A stretch of DNA of 64,000 nucleotides from Inconstantimicrobium porci (GTDB lineage Bacteria > Bacillota > Clostridia > Clostridiales > Clostridiaceae): the NCBI RefSeq assembly GCF_009696465.1, contig NZ_VULX01000005.1, positions 1-64,000 of the forward strand, given 5' to 3'. This document shows positions 31,372-39,742 of the stretch, one piece after another. The notes under the pieces were generated by a model. That model was given only the letters and a program-made list of their open reading frames with translations. It made no database searches and was not told the DNA's origin. The translations under genes and the position numbers were made by a program. Numbering within the stretch: the first letter of the stretch is position 1; each line of letters opens with the position of its first letter.

Positions 31372-31585
31372 AGATTAGAGATTAAAACTAAGAGAGAAGA
31401 GAAAAGTAAAAAACTCCTTTAAGGAGTTTTAAATAAGAGGACGTATTCCTCTTAAAATCACTTTAATACTCATAATTTAAGAGGCTTGGAGGCAAAGTCT
31501 CCATTAAAGTTAGTAATTTATGAACGTAGAGAAAAAACTACATCCTATACTCTTCTCTCTAGTCTCATATCTCTTATCTTTCTTA
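31372..31585. repeat. Mosaic hairpin repeat, copy 2 (modules E-C-B)
   Basis: Module E: AAAACTCC/GGAGTTTT, 31410-31430. C: AAGAGGA/TCCTCTT, 31435-31453. B: TGGAGGC/GTCTCCA, 31487-31503. The ends form an inverted repeat of a different sequence from copy 1: GAGAGAAGAG near 31391 on the left and again leftward from about 31560. A TAGGATG boundary is read leftward near 31552. Located between pepD and pyk. Confidence 0.7.
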
Positions 31586-31654
31586 TAACTGACTTATAGT
31601 ATCCAAAATTAATAGCATTACTGGGAATCAATAATATTATGAGGTGAAGAATAT

Positions 31655-33073
31655 ATGCAGAAAACAAAGATGATATTTACAATTGGTCCTGCCAGTGACA
31701 ATGAAGAAGTTCTAAAAGAACTCATGAACATAGGAATGAATGCAGCAAGACTTAACTGCTCTCACGGAACTCATGAAACACACAAAGAAAAAATAGGCTT
31801 AATCAAAAAATTAAGAAATGAACTTAATAAACCTGTAGCAATAGTTATAGATATAAAAGGTCCTAAAATAAGAACACATAACTTTAAAGATGATAAAGCA
31901 GAACTAAAAGCAGGCGATAAATTCACTTTCAGCTGTGGTGGTGAAATTCTAGGAGACAACAAAAGATGCTCAATCTCTTATGACAAGCTCGCAAGAGATA
32001 TAAAGCCTGGCAGCACAATTTTAGTGGATGACGGTCTTATGGAATTTAAAGTTGTTTCTGTGGATGGTAGCGAAATACATACAAAAGTAATAATTGGTGG
32101 CATAATCAGCAATCATAAAGGAGTAAATATCCCAAACCTTAAGATTGATCTTCCTGCAATAACTGAAAAAGATAAAGATGATTTAAGATTCGCATGTAAT
32201 ATGGATGTAGACTATGTCGCAGCTTCTTTCATCAGAAAAGCTACTGATGTAGAAGAAGTAAGAAACTTCCTTAATGATAATGGCGGGAAAGATATAAAAA
32301 TAATTTCCAAAATTGAAAGTCAGGAAGGTGTAGATAACATAGACTCAATTCTTGAAGTTACTGATGCAATCATGGTTGCAAGAGGCGACATGGGTATTGA
32401 GATTCCTATAGAAAAGGTTCCAATTATCCAGAAAAGCATAATAAAAAAATGTAACCAAGCTGGTAAAGTAGTAATAACAGCTACACAGATGCTTGATTCA
32501 ATGATTAGAAACGCAAGACCTACAAGAGCCGAAGCAAGTGACATATGTAATGCTATATTTGATGGTACAGATGCCATAATGCTTTCAGGAGAAAGCGCTT
32601 CTGGGAACTACCCTCTTGAAGCTGCAAGAACAATGAGCAAAATAGCTTTAGAATCTGAAACAAATCTTGATTATGATTATATGATAAGCAAACTTCGTGA
32701 ACCAAGTCTTACTCATTATGCTGACGCAATTAGCTACTCAGCAGCTAAGACAACTATCAAGCTTCCAACAAAAGTTATTGTTGCTGCTACTGAAACAGGT
32801 GCTACAGCAAGACTTCTTGCTAAATACAAAACAAGATGTCCAATACTTGCTATCACACCATCAAAAAAAGTTGAAAGACAGCTTGCATTAAACTTTGGAG
32901 TTATTCCTCAGCTTTGCAGACAGTTCCATACAACTGATGAAATAATAACTGAAGCTAAAAAAGTGGCTGAAAAACTTAATTTAGCCCACAAAGGAGATAC
33001 AATCATCGTCTGTGCAGGTATGCCAACATCCCATACAGGCGGGACTAACATGTTCAAGATAGAAAAACTATAG
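31655..33073 (+). CDS. pyk: Pyruvate kinase
   Basis: 472 residues, the form without the extra PEP-utiliser domain. N-terminal TKMIFTIGPASDNEEVLKELM, the active-site IISKIESQEGVDNIDSI and VARGDMGIEIP, and the ATP/PEP site ATQMLDSMIRNARPTRAEASD. Makes pyruvate and ATP from PEP and ADP; the pyruvate is the substrate of PFOR. GAGGTG precedes the ATG. Confidence 0.96.
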   Translation: MQKTKMIFTIGPASDNEEVLKELMNIGMNAARLNCSHGTHETHKEKIGLIKKLRNELNKPVAIVIDIKGPKIRTHNFKDDKAELKAGDKFTFSCGGEILGDNKRCSISYDKLARDIKPGSTILVDDGLMEFKVVSVDGSEIHTKVIIGGIISNHKGVNIPNLKIDLPAITEKDKDDLRFACNMDVDYVAASFIRKATDVEEVRNFLNDNGGKDIKIISKIESQEGVDNIDSILEVTDAIMVARGDMGIEIPIEKVPIIQKSIIKKCNQAGKVVITATQMLDSMIRNARPTRAEASDICNAIFDGTDAIMLSGESASGNYPLEAARTMSKIALESETNLDYDYMISKLREPSLTHYADAISYSAAKTTIKLPTKVIVAATETGATARLLAKYKTRCPILAITPSKKVERQLALNFGVIPQLCRQFHTTDEIITEAKKVAEKLNLAHKGDTIIVCAGMPTSHTGGTNMFKIEKL

Positions 33074-33079
33074 TATAAT

Positions 33080-33200
33080 TTATAATTAATGAAAGAATCC
33101 CTTAAGCTGATGCTTCAGGGATTCTTATTTTAATGGAGGGACACCCTCCAAACCACCTAAATTATACGTTTTACATTCTAAATTATAAATTAAGAGCCTA
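33080..33200. repeat. Mosaic hairpin repeat, copy 3; also the pyk terminator
   Basis: A 10-bp stem AAGAATCCCT/AGGGATTCTT with inner AAGC/GCTT (33093-33126) starts 20 bases after the pyk stop and is followed by ATTTTAAT, so it can end pyk transcription. Module B: TGGAGGG/CCCTCCA, 33134-33150. Flanks: TATAATTTATAATTAATGAA on the left, AT-rich inverted sequence on the right. Confidence 0.65.
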
Positions 33201-33226
33201 TACTTTTTCTTCAATGATAACCTAAT

Positions 33227-35995
33227 CTATAAATTTATAAAGTTAATATCGTTGTATTTTTTAAGGTACTCTACTTCTCTTTTCTGGCATGTGAAGATAA
33301 TTATTTGTCTTTTTTCTTTCATACTATATAAAAGTTCAAGTGCCTTCTGCATTCTCTTATCATCATACTGTACAAAAGCTTCATCTAAAATAATTGGCAC
33401 TTTTGTATCTCCAAATATAAGATCTATAAATGATAGTCTTAAAGCAAGATATATTTGATCCCATGTACCATTGCTTAAATACTCAGCCTGCATCAATGAA
33501 TCATCATTGTTTCTAAGTGTTATAGAATAATTTTCAGACACCTTTACCTTTTGATATTTATCATCTGTAAGTTCACTCATATACTTACCTACAGTTTTAT
33601 TAATTACAGGCCCAAAATTCTTCTGCATTTCCTTAAACGATTCTGTTATAACTTCCATCGCTGTTTCTATAGCACATAGATTAGATTCTTCGATTTCTAT
33701 CTTTTCTTTAATATTAAGAATTTCCTCTTCAATTACATTTAAATCTCTATTAGTTAAGAATATATTTTTTATGCTATTCTCAACATCCTTAAGATTTTTT
33801 TCCGTTTCAATCAAATCATTATTCTTTTCCTTGATTTCTCTTTCGATTTCATCTTCGCTTTCATATGAATAAGAAATATCACTGTCAATGAATTGTTTTA
33901 CTTCTTCTTCTATCTGAGAAATATCCCTGTCCTGAAGCAATACGTTATAAGTATCTACTGTATTCTTTAAACTTATCTCCAGTTCCTGTTTTAAGCTGAT
34001 TTTTTCCTTGATTGAAGCAAGGCTATCCATTATATCATCATAGCTTTCAGCGTATATCCTCATATTATTAAGTTTATTTTTCAAAGTTTCGTACTTTTTA
34101 TTATAAATTTCCTTTTCCCTGTCAGCTTCACGTCTTACAGAATCAATCTTGCTGCCAAGTAGTGTAATATCAGTATTTATATTACTAAATTCATGAAACT
34201 TATCAACAAAATCCTCTATAGAATCCGACTTTGTTGTATTAAGAAGAAATTGAACTGCTTTCTGATTTTCTTTAAGTTTTAAAATAGTACCACTTTCATC
34301 AAGACTGTTTAAGAAGTTTTCTTTATCTCTCTTCTTTTCATTTAAAACCCCAATATCAATCTGAATTCTATCAAACTTCTTTAGCAGTATCATTAATTCC
34401 TTATAATCTGATATATCAAGCTGACTGCATATTTCATCAATATTGTCTTCTAAAAGCTCAATATTTTCTTCCTTTTCCTTTACTGAATTCTCATATGCAA
34501 CAACAGATACAAAATCAAGCTTCATCTTATCAAGCTTTCTTTTAACTACCGAAAATGCTGCTAATAATGATGAACTGCAAATAACCATAAATACTGATAG
34601 TATATTCATTAATGATTTCTTTGAAATAATGAAAATAGATATAAATGATACAGAAACTGCTGCAGCACATAGCAATCTACTTATCAACGTAAACTTATTT
34701 ACTTCTGATTTTGTATTATTAGAGCAAGACACTCTATTAGTCATCAGACTTTCTAATGATCTCAGTTCTGTTTCATATTCTTTAAGCATTTCATCAATAT
34801 CATATCTTCTCTTTTTTAAATACATATTCTGTTCATTGCTGAGATTATACTTTTCCAAATCTCTGTTTATTGATAATATTGAGTTTTTTATTTCTTCTAT
34901 TGTTGCAATTCTCTTTTTAAGTTCATCATTCTCAATACTTACCTTAATTATTTTCTGCTCTATATCGTCAGGAAAATCATTAAAAACTGCAAGATTATCT
35001 ATAACGCTTTCCTTTTCATGCATTTCTAAAATAAGCTTCTGCTTAATGCTTTCTTTTTCATCAAGCATATTTTTTATTTCTTGTATATTATCAAGTTCAT
35101 CTTTAATATCCTCGATATTTGATAAAGTTATTTCTCCCTCAGAATACAAAAGTTCTTTATCTACATTTTCTTTTTCTTTCTTCAGTTGCTCACTTTTTTT
35201 CAAATAAGATATTATATCTTCATACTCTTTTTCAAGCTTTGTTTTTTTCATATACTTCTTATAAAGTTCTAGCTTTTTGATTTCTTTAAGAAGAAATTCT
35301 CTGTGCTCCTGAAGATCAATATGCTTCATCTCATCATCCATATTTTCCTGTGAAAGGAGCATACGCTTATGTTTTTCTTCTAAAAGGGAGCTTAGTCTTG
35401 CTCTCATCATATCAAGCTTTCCTGATTTTCTTGACGTAGTTATAAACTTCTTCATATCATTAAGTTTTGCAATTGACTTATCATAAGATACTTCTTCGTC
35501 ACCAGCTTGAAATAATGCTGTTATCTTTGTCATTATTTCATCATCTTTAGCTTTTGTAACAGTACTTCCCAACTGATTGATAAATAAAGTATTATTAAAA
35601 CTGCTTCTACTAATATTAAGTATCTTCTCTCCTGGAGAATCAAATGAAAGCGCACTGTCTTCTTCTCCTGTTATTCCATCAAATGCTTTGACAGTATCAT
35701 CCTTTTTAGTAGAACCAAATGTTCTGCTTATTATTATACTTCTGCCATCAATATTAAGTCCTATCTCACCAGAAGCTGTACCTTCTCCAAAAGGTAGCAG
35801 TTTAGCTCTGTTATTCTGTCTGATGTCTTTGCTTCTCTTATTATTTATTCCATAAAGCGAATTGCTTATAAACGACTGTACAGTACTCTTGCCTGCTTCA
35901 TTCTCTCCATATATAACATTTATGCCTTCATCCAGATCAATATTAAAATCTTTTAATTTACCATACTTCAATAATTTTATTTTCTTAATAAACAT
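33227..35995 (-). CDS. YhaN-like SMC/Rad50-type ATPase
   Basis: 922 residues. Walker A GENEAGKST at 30-38 and Walker B IILDEAF near 870 are separated by long coiled coils, the architecture of Rad50/SbcC. YhaN homologues carry two membrane helices in the middle; here they lie at about 433-480 (LLCAAAVSVSFISIFII and ILSVFMVICSSSLLAAF). Works with the overlapping nuclease gene, probably at DNA ends in double-strand break repair; this is by analogy with Bacillus YhaNO. The ATG overlaps the nuclease stop as TAATG. Confidence 0.82.
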   Translation of the reverse strand: MFIKKIKLLKYGKLKDFNIDLDEGINVIYGENEAGKSTVQSFISNSLYGINNKRSKDIRQNNRAKLLPFGEGTASGEIGLNIDGRSIIISRTFGSTKKDDTVKAFDGITGEEDSALSFDSPGEKILNISRSSFNNTLFINQLGSTVTKAKDDEIMTKITALFQAGDEEVSYDKSIAKLNDMKKFITTSRKSGKLDMMRARLSSLLEEKHKRMLLSQENMDDEMKHIDLQEHREFLLKEIKKLELYKKYMKKTKLEKEYEDIISYLKKSEQLKKEKENVDKELLYSEGEITLSNIEDIKDELDNIQEIKNMLDEKESIKQKLILEMHEKESVIDNLAVFNDFPDDIEQKIIKVSIENDELKKRIATIEEIKNSILSINRDLEKYNLSNEQNMYLKKRRYDIDEMLKEYETELRSLESLMTNRVSCSNNTKSEVNKFTLISRLLCAAAVSVSFISIFIISKKSLMNILSVFMVICSSSLLAAFSVVKRKLDKMKLDFVSVVAYENSVKEKEENIELLEDNIDEICSQLDISDYKELMILLKKFDRIQIDIGVLNEKKRDKENFLNSLDESGTILKLKENQKAVQFLLNTTKSDSIEDFVDKFHEFSNINTDITLLGSKIDSVRREADREKEIYNKKYETLKNKLNNMRIYAESYDDIMDSLASIKEKISLKQELEISLKNTVDTYNVLLQDRDISQIEEEVKQFIDSDISYSYESEDEIEREIKEKNNDLIETEKNLKDVENSIKNIFLTNRDLNVIEEEILNIKEKIEIEESNLCAIETAMEVITESFKEMQKNFGPVINKTVGKYMSELTDDKYQKVKVSENYSITLRNNDDSLMQAEYLSNGTWDQIYLALRLSFIDLIFGDTKVPIILDEAFVQYDDKRMQKALELLYSMKEKRQIIIFTCQKREVEYLKKYNDINFINL

Positions 35996-37119
35996 TAGTT
36001 CACCTCTTGCGTAGACAAACTCTGCAGGCCTATTTTCAGTGCTTTCATCAGCTTTTCCTTTTCATAATCGTTTTCCGCTTCTTCAATTTTCTTAAGCATC
36101 TTTGCACTAAATAATCCTTTAATTGAATATTCCCTGCTGAGTTTTTCAATATCCAACTTTACTGTAGTCTTATCTTTAATTTTCACTGCAAAGAAATAGG
36201 ATTTCAGAATACTTGATATAGTATCAGTATTAAGTATAAACTCATCACTTATCTCGCCTTTAAGATTTATACAGTAAATATTATTATTGTGATTATCATC
36301 AACAGCAGCAAGTATTTTCGATTTTATAGAATCATTAGACATAACTCCTGTAATATCGACTTCAATCTCATAATATGTTCTTTTATTAAGTGGAACAAAT
36401 TTAAGATTGACACCATTTCTATAAACATCACCTACAATAACTCCTTTAGCTCCAACCTCATCAAAGCCTCTTCCTTCAGGGCATCCACAGTAAGCATATG
36501 TAGTCATGCCACATTTCTTTAAGCCTGAGAATGTATGTCTATGTCCGAGAGCTGCGTATGAAACCTTTGTACTTTCAATCTGTTGTTCAGTTATTGGATT
36601 ATATTCATTACTATCTTGCCTGTCTGTTATTTCTCCATGCATTAACAAAATTCTTATATTATCATCATCATTACCAAGGAAATACTTTGATAGCTGTGAC
36701 TTTTTTTCATAATTTTCTTTAAATGATGCTCCAATCACTATGGCATTAAGTTCTTCTATTTTTACTTCTTCTATTTGATTTTCAAATATATAAACATTAT
36801 TAGGCCAGTCTATCATTTTATAAAAACTTCTTTCGTTTAGCGGATCGTGATTTCCTGCCACCATAAATATTCTCACATTTGGTATCTCTAAGAATTTATC
36901 TTTCAAAAAATGCAGCGTCATTTTCTTTACACTGTAATTATCAAATAAATCTCCACATATCAAAAGTATATCTGCACTTTCACTTTGACATAGTTCTATT
37001 ATTTTCGAAAAAGTTTCTCTTATTTCTTCCTGTCTTATTTGTGATAATCTGCTGTCTAAATCGCCAAAAGGTGTATCAAAATGCAGATCAGAACAATGAA
37101 CTATTCTTACCTTGTCCAA
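35995..37119 (-). CDS. YhaO-like DNA repair exonuclease (SbcD/Mre11 family)
   Basis: 374 residues. Calcineurin-like phosphoesterase motifs in order: HCSDLHFDTPF, CGDLFDNY, VAGNHDPLN, LLMHGEI and ALGHRHTF. A two-metal nuclease that pairs with the adjacent ATPase. TTG start at 37119 after AGGAGTG. Ends on the start codon of the ATPase gene. Confidence 0.87.
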   Translation of the reverse strand: MDKVRIVHCSDLHFDTPFGDLDSRLSQIRQEEIRETFSKIIELCQSESADILLICGDLFDNYSVKKMTLHFLKDKFLEIPNVRIFMVAGNHDPLNERSFYKMIDWPNNVYIFENQIEEVKIEELNAIVIGASFKENYEKKSQLSKYFLGNDDDNIRILLMHGEITDRQDSNEYNPITEQQIESTKVSYAALGHRHTFSGLKKCGMTTYAYCGCPEGRGFDEVGAKGVIVGDVYRNGVNLKFVPLNKRTYYEIEVDITGVMSNDSIKSKILAAVDDNHNNNIYCINLKGEISDEFILNTDTISSILKSYFFAVKIKDKTTVKLDIEKLSREYSIKGLFSAKMLKKIEEAENDYEKEKLMKALKIGLQSLSTQEVN

Positions 37120-37202
37120 ATTACTACACTCCTCTTAATTATAATCGAACTTTTGTTCTAATTCTATCATATATCATCTCGTAATACAATTTCACAAATA
37201 AT

Positions 37203-37305
37203 GGTAAATAAGACTTGCAAGATATATCCCGAAGCCGACCTCGTTCCCTGTGGTCTCTCCAAGTCGTTTCTTCATATGTCTTGCAACCCTAGGTTTTACC
37301 TTTTT
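37203..37305 (+). ncRNA. Candidate small structured RNA of unknown family
   Basis: Less AT-rich island between the YhaO-like gene and the first SASP gene. On the plus strand, GCAAGATATAT (37217-37227) pairs over 11 bp with ATATGTCTTGC (37274-37284), including a U-G that would be a C-A mismatch on the other strand, so the plus strand is favoured. Outer ends GGTAAA (37203-37208) and TTTACC (37295-37300) also pair and are followed by five T. Inner GAAG/CTTC and GACC/GGTC pairings are possible. It does not match the riboswitch, SRP or 6S signatures I know. Confidence 0.4.
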
Positions 37306-37326
37306 GAATGTTCTTTCCCAGACAAT

Positions 37327-37365
37327 AAAAAATGCACCACAGCATTATTCTGCTGTAGTGCACTT
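37327..37365 (-). terminator. Terminator of the first SASP gene
   Basis: Leftward stem AGTGCACTACAGCA/TGCTGTGGTGCATT followed by a U run; the pair that mismatches on the plus strand is a G-U wobble on this strand. Only 12 bases from the SASP stop. Confidence 0.85.
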
Positions 37366-37376
37366 TGGAATTTTAC

Positions 37377-37565
37377 TTATTTATTTTTTATTCCGTTTTC
37401 ATATTGTTCTACCATTTTTTTAACCATTTCTCCGCCTACGGAACCACATTGTTTTGATGTTAAATTTCCATTATAGTCTGTGAATGGAACTCCCATTTCT
37501 CCTGCAACCTCATTTTTGAAGTTTGCTAATCCTTGTTTAGCTTCTGGAACTAATTTCTGTGCCAT
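37377..37565 (-). CDS. Alpha/beta-type small acid-soluble spore protein 1
   Basis: 62 residues: MAQKLVPEAKQGLANFKNEV, AGEMGVPFTDYNGNLTSKQC, GSVGGEMVKKMVEQYENG. The germination-protease region (NEVAGEMG) and the DNA-binding SVGGEMVKKMV block are both present. SASPs coat spore DNA and protect it from UV and heat, then are degraded at germination. AGGAGG precedes the ATG. Nearly identical to the next gene. Confidence 0.95.
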   Translation of the reverse strand: MAQKLVPEAKQGLANFKNEVAGEMGVPFTDYNGNLTSKQCGSVGGEMVKKMVEQYENGIKNK

Positions 37566-37675
37566 AATGCATTCCTCCTCGGTTTTTAATTAGTAAACAC
37601 TTAATAAGTGATAAACCCGTGTTGTTCTTTCCTGATGTCATTTCCTTTATGTTTTTCCTTACTACTTGTTTACAC

Positions 37676-37705
37676 TACTATTTTAACCAAAGGACAAATA
37701 TATAC
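37676..37705 (-). promoter_or_regulatory. Sigma-G-like promoter of SASP 1
   Basis: Leftward: GTATA, 18-base spacer, AATAGTA. The downstream bases GTGTAAACA resemble those of the two other SASP promoters (GTGTAGACA, GCGTAGACA), and all have GGTTAA or GGTTA just before the -10. Confidence 0.6.
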
Positions 37706-37865
37706 ACATGTATATATTTCTTATCAATAGGTATTTATCCTCAATTGGATACTTGTACATAAACTAACAATGATCCATAATCAATCCTTAACAATCATTG
37801 AGCAATCAAGAATTAAACTTCGCTAAAGCGTAGTTTAAAAAAGATAGCATACCTCTAAACATACA

Positions 37866-37903
37866 AAAGAAAAGACTGCCGCAAATAATTTTGTAGCAGT
37901 CTT
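37866..37903 (-). terminator. Terminator of the second SASP gene
   Basis: Leftward stem AAGACTGC/GCAGTCTT followed by TTCTTTTG. Confidence 0.8.
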
Positions 37904-37952
37904 CCCTTATGGTTCTATTTTGCTGTTCCTAAGCTGTCATACTACGATTCAC

Positions 37953-38135
37953 TTACTTTAGTGAACTTTCATATTGCTGAACCATCTTTTTAACCATTTC
38001 TCCTCCTACGGAACCACATTGTTTTGATGTTAAGTCTCCATTATAATCCTTAAATGGAACTCCTAACTCTCCTGCAACTTCATTTTTGAAGTTTGCTAAG
38101 CCTTGTTTAGCTTCTGGAACTAATTTCTGTGCCAT
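37953..38135 (-). CDS. Alpha/beta-type small acid-soluble spore protein 2
   Basis: 60 residues. Differs from SASP 1 mainly around the protease site (AGELGVPFKDYNGDLTS) and at the C-terminus (QQYESSLK). The Cys of KQCGSVGG, where Bacillus SASPs usually have Asn, is shared by all three copies and is familiar from clostridial SASPs. AGGAGG precedes the ATG. Confidence 0.95.
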   Translation of the reverse strand: MAQKLVPEAKQGLANFKNEVAGELGVPFKDYNGDLTSKQCGSVGGEMVKKMVQQYESSLK

Positions 38136-38197
38136 AATGCATTCCTCCTCGGGTTTGAAATTAAGTAGACTCGATACTTCGTATCTCCTGTCTACAC

Positions 38198-38227
38198 TAT
38201 TATGTTAACCACTTTGATTTCTAATAA
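38198..38227 (-). promoter_or_regulatory. Sigma-G-like promoter of SASP 2
   Basis: Leftward: TTATT, 18-base spacer, CATAATA, the last matching the known sigma-G -10 (CATWHTA). Upstream CCATTAAATACATAGG is shared with SASP 3. Confidence 0.65.
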
Positions 38228-38261
38228 CCTATGTATTTAATGGAGATAATGGCAGTTATAT

Positions 38262-38495
38262 CTTTACTAACGCATAATGCATAGTTTAGGATGAAATTAG
38301 CCTCGCTAATTTCTATACTACATCTCAAAATCATCTGAAGAGAATATTTATACAGATGAATAAAGAGGATACTTCCTCTTTTTTAAGCAGGCATTCCAAA
38401 TCTTTGATTTGGTATGTTCGCTTATGCTTGGCTCGAAACTCCCCTGGAGTTTCTTCCTTTGTTATGCATTATTCTCTATGCGCTTTGCGTTAATA
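38262..38495. repeat. Mosaic hairpin repeat, copy 4 (modules A-C-D-E)
   Basis: Module A: GAAATTAGC/GCTAATTTC, 38293-38313, with both stem arms changed together relative to other copies. C: AAAGAGGA/TCCTCTTT, 38362-38381. D: 38385-38423, right arm identical to copy 1 but left arm with four mismatches. E: GAAACTCC/GGAGTTTC, 38435-38453. Flanks: GCATAATGCATAG on the left, TTATGCATTATTCTCTATGC on the right, an inverted repeat private to this copy. GGATGAAA boundary at 38289. Confidence 0.75.
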
Positions 38496-38500
38496 AAATA

Positions 38501-38532
38501 GAAAAAGAAGAGATAATTGCTTATCTCTTCTT
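38501..38532 (-). terminator. Terminator of the third SASP gene
   Basis: 12-bp leftward stem AAGAAGAGATAA/TTATCTCTTCTT, loop GCAA, followed by TTTC. Confidence 0.8.
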
Positions 38533-38558
38533 TCCTGGTTTGGAGCTTAAAAAATCAC

Positions 38559-38744
38559 TTATTTTAAATGACTTTCGTACTCTTCTACCATTCTTTTTAC
38601 CATTTCGCCACCTACGGAACCACATTGTTTTGATGTTAAATCTCCATTATAATCACTAAATGGAACTCCTAATTCTCCCGCAACCTCATTTTTGAAGTTT
38701 GCTAAGCCTCTTTTTGCTTCTGGAATTAATGCTTTATTTGACAT
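38559..38744 (-). CDS. Alpha/beta-type small acid-soluble spore protein 3
   Basis: 61 residues from MSNKALIPEAKRGLANFKNE. The start at 38744 follows AAAGGAGG; the frame extends to 38807 without a better site. Diverges more than the other two (SNKALI, VKRMVEEYESHLK). Same spore DNA-protection role. Confidence 0.95.
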   Translation of the reverse strand: MSNKALIPEAKRGLANFKNEVAGELGVPFSDYNGDLTSKQCGSVGGEMVKRMVEEYESHLK

Positions 38745-38830
38745 CTCAGATTCCTCCTTTGGTTTATGGACTTTTTTGTGACAGAAATGATACTTTCGCT
38801 TTATCAACTTTGCATCTTTTCTGTCTACGC

Positions 38831-38860
38831 TAATATATTAACCATTTCTTTTTTTAATAC
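38831..38860 (-). promoter_or_regulatory. Sigma-G-like promoter of SASP 3
   Basis: Leftward: GTATT, 18-base spacer, TATATTA, followed by GCGTAGACAG. Same layout and downstream bases as SASP 1 and 2. Confidence 0.6.
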
Positions 38861-38894
38861 TCCATGTATTTAATGGAACTAATGTACTATATTA

Positions 38895-39587
38895 TTAATA
38901 TTGATTTCCGCTGCTTTCACTTGAATATTTTTCATTTTTTAATTCTAAATAATAATTTGTATAAGTGACTTCAGCATATGGATTTACCCATAATAGCCCT
39001 ATACCAAATGGTATGCTTCCTAGAATAAACCAACCTATAAAACTTAAATAAAGTACAAACAATTCTGCTTTATGTCCTACCATCATTTCTCTACTTTCTG
39101 TCATACAGTCAGTAATAGATTTTGAGCTGTCATCTGCCAGTATGTAAAAAGCTTGAGAATACATAAGTGCAAATATAATTCCAGGAATTATTAATAATAT
39201 ACATCCTATAAATATAATCAATCCTACTAATATACTCATACCTAATGCCTTTAAATAAACATTAAAGCCTTCAAATAAATTTCTTATTCCTGCCTGATTT
39301 TTTCCTGTTGTAAAATTAATAAGAAATATTTTCATTCCTAATGTAAATACGCCAGATAAAACTAATGCCCAAAGGTTTGCAAATATAGTCATTGATGAAA
39401 ACACACTGTTATTTACAGATGGAACTATGTTACTCTGTTCAAATGAATCATATGTCCTTTTTAAGTTGGCTCCAATATTAAATCCTGACATAAGAATAAG
39501 TCCAACTAGTACAACACCAATGGCCAATCCCCATCTTCCTCTAAGCTGATCCTTTGATCTGCCTTTTAATTGTGATCTTGAAATCAT
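38895..39587 (-). CDS. DUF975 family integral membrane protein
   Basis: 230 residues from MISRSQLKGRSKDQLRGRWG, the DUF975 signature; AGGAGG fixes the ATG at 39587. About five hydrophobic segments (near 22-40, 68-90, 112-140, 185-205). Function unknown; members are common in Firmicutes. Nothing in the neighbourhood clarifies its role. Confidence 0.8.
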   Translation of the reverse strand: MISRSQLKGRSKDQLRGRWGLAIGVVLVGLILMSGFNIGANLKRTYDSFEQSNIVPSVNNSVFSSMTIFANLWALVLSGVFTLGMKIFLINFTTGKNQAGIRNLFEGFNVYLKALGMSILVGLIIFIGCILLIIPGIIFALMYSQAFYILADDSSKSITDCMTESREMMVGHKAELFVLYLSFIGWFILGSIPFGIGLLWVNPYAEVTYTNYYLELKNEKYSSESSGNQY

Positions 39588-39679
39588 ATATTTTTTCCTC
39601 CTAGCAACATGCATTATATATTTTTTATTAATAAAACATCAATATTATTCAAACTCAATAAACAGTAGATTTTTAACAA

Positions 39680-39725
39680 CAAGTAAAAAAGGCTTGAACT
39701 CCCTCAACGGGAGCTCATATAAGAC
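39680..39725. repeat. Mosaic hairpin repeat, partial copy 5 (module E)
   Basis: GAACTCCC/GGGAGCTC at 39696-39716 with GGCTT before it, as in copy 1. The single mismatch is a G-U on the leftward strand. Other modules are absent. Could serve as a weak terminator for the SPFH operon on the minus strand. Confidence 0.5.
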
Positions 39726-39742
39726 ATAACAAATCCAATTTA

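Larger units (their letters stand above)
37566..37952. other. Intergenic region between SASP genes 1 and 2
   Basis: 387 bases. It holds the sigma-G-like promoter of SASP 1 (37676-37705), an AT-rich stretch with repeated AATCA/CAATGAT words (37765-37812), a hairpin TTAAACTTCGC/GCGTAGTTTAA at 37813-37838 that resembles module E of the mosaic repeat, and the terminator of SASP 2. No other gene is seen. Confidence 0.5.
38136..38558. other. Intergenic region between SASP genes 2 and 3
   Basis: 423 bases accounted for by the SASP 2 promoter (38198-38227), mosaic repeat copy 4 (38262-38495) and the SASP 3 terminator (38501-38532). A frame running across it is repeat sequence, not a gene. Confidence 0.6.

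Noticed and set aside
34443-35207. Rightward 254-residue frame inside the YhaN-like gene
   Set aside because: Ser/Phe/Leu-rich shadow of the Lys/Glu-rich coiled coil on the other strand; no ribosome binding site.
37203-37305. SRP RNA or 6S RNA
   Set aside because: No GGAA/GCAG-type SRP loop and too short for 6S; kept only as an unknown structured RNA.
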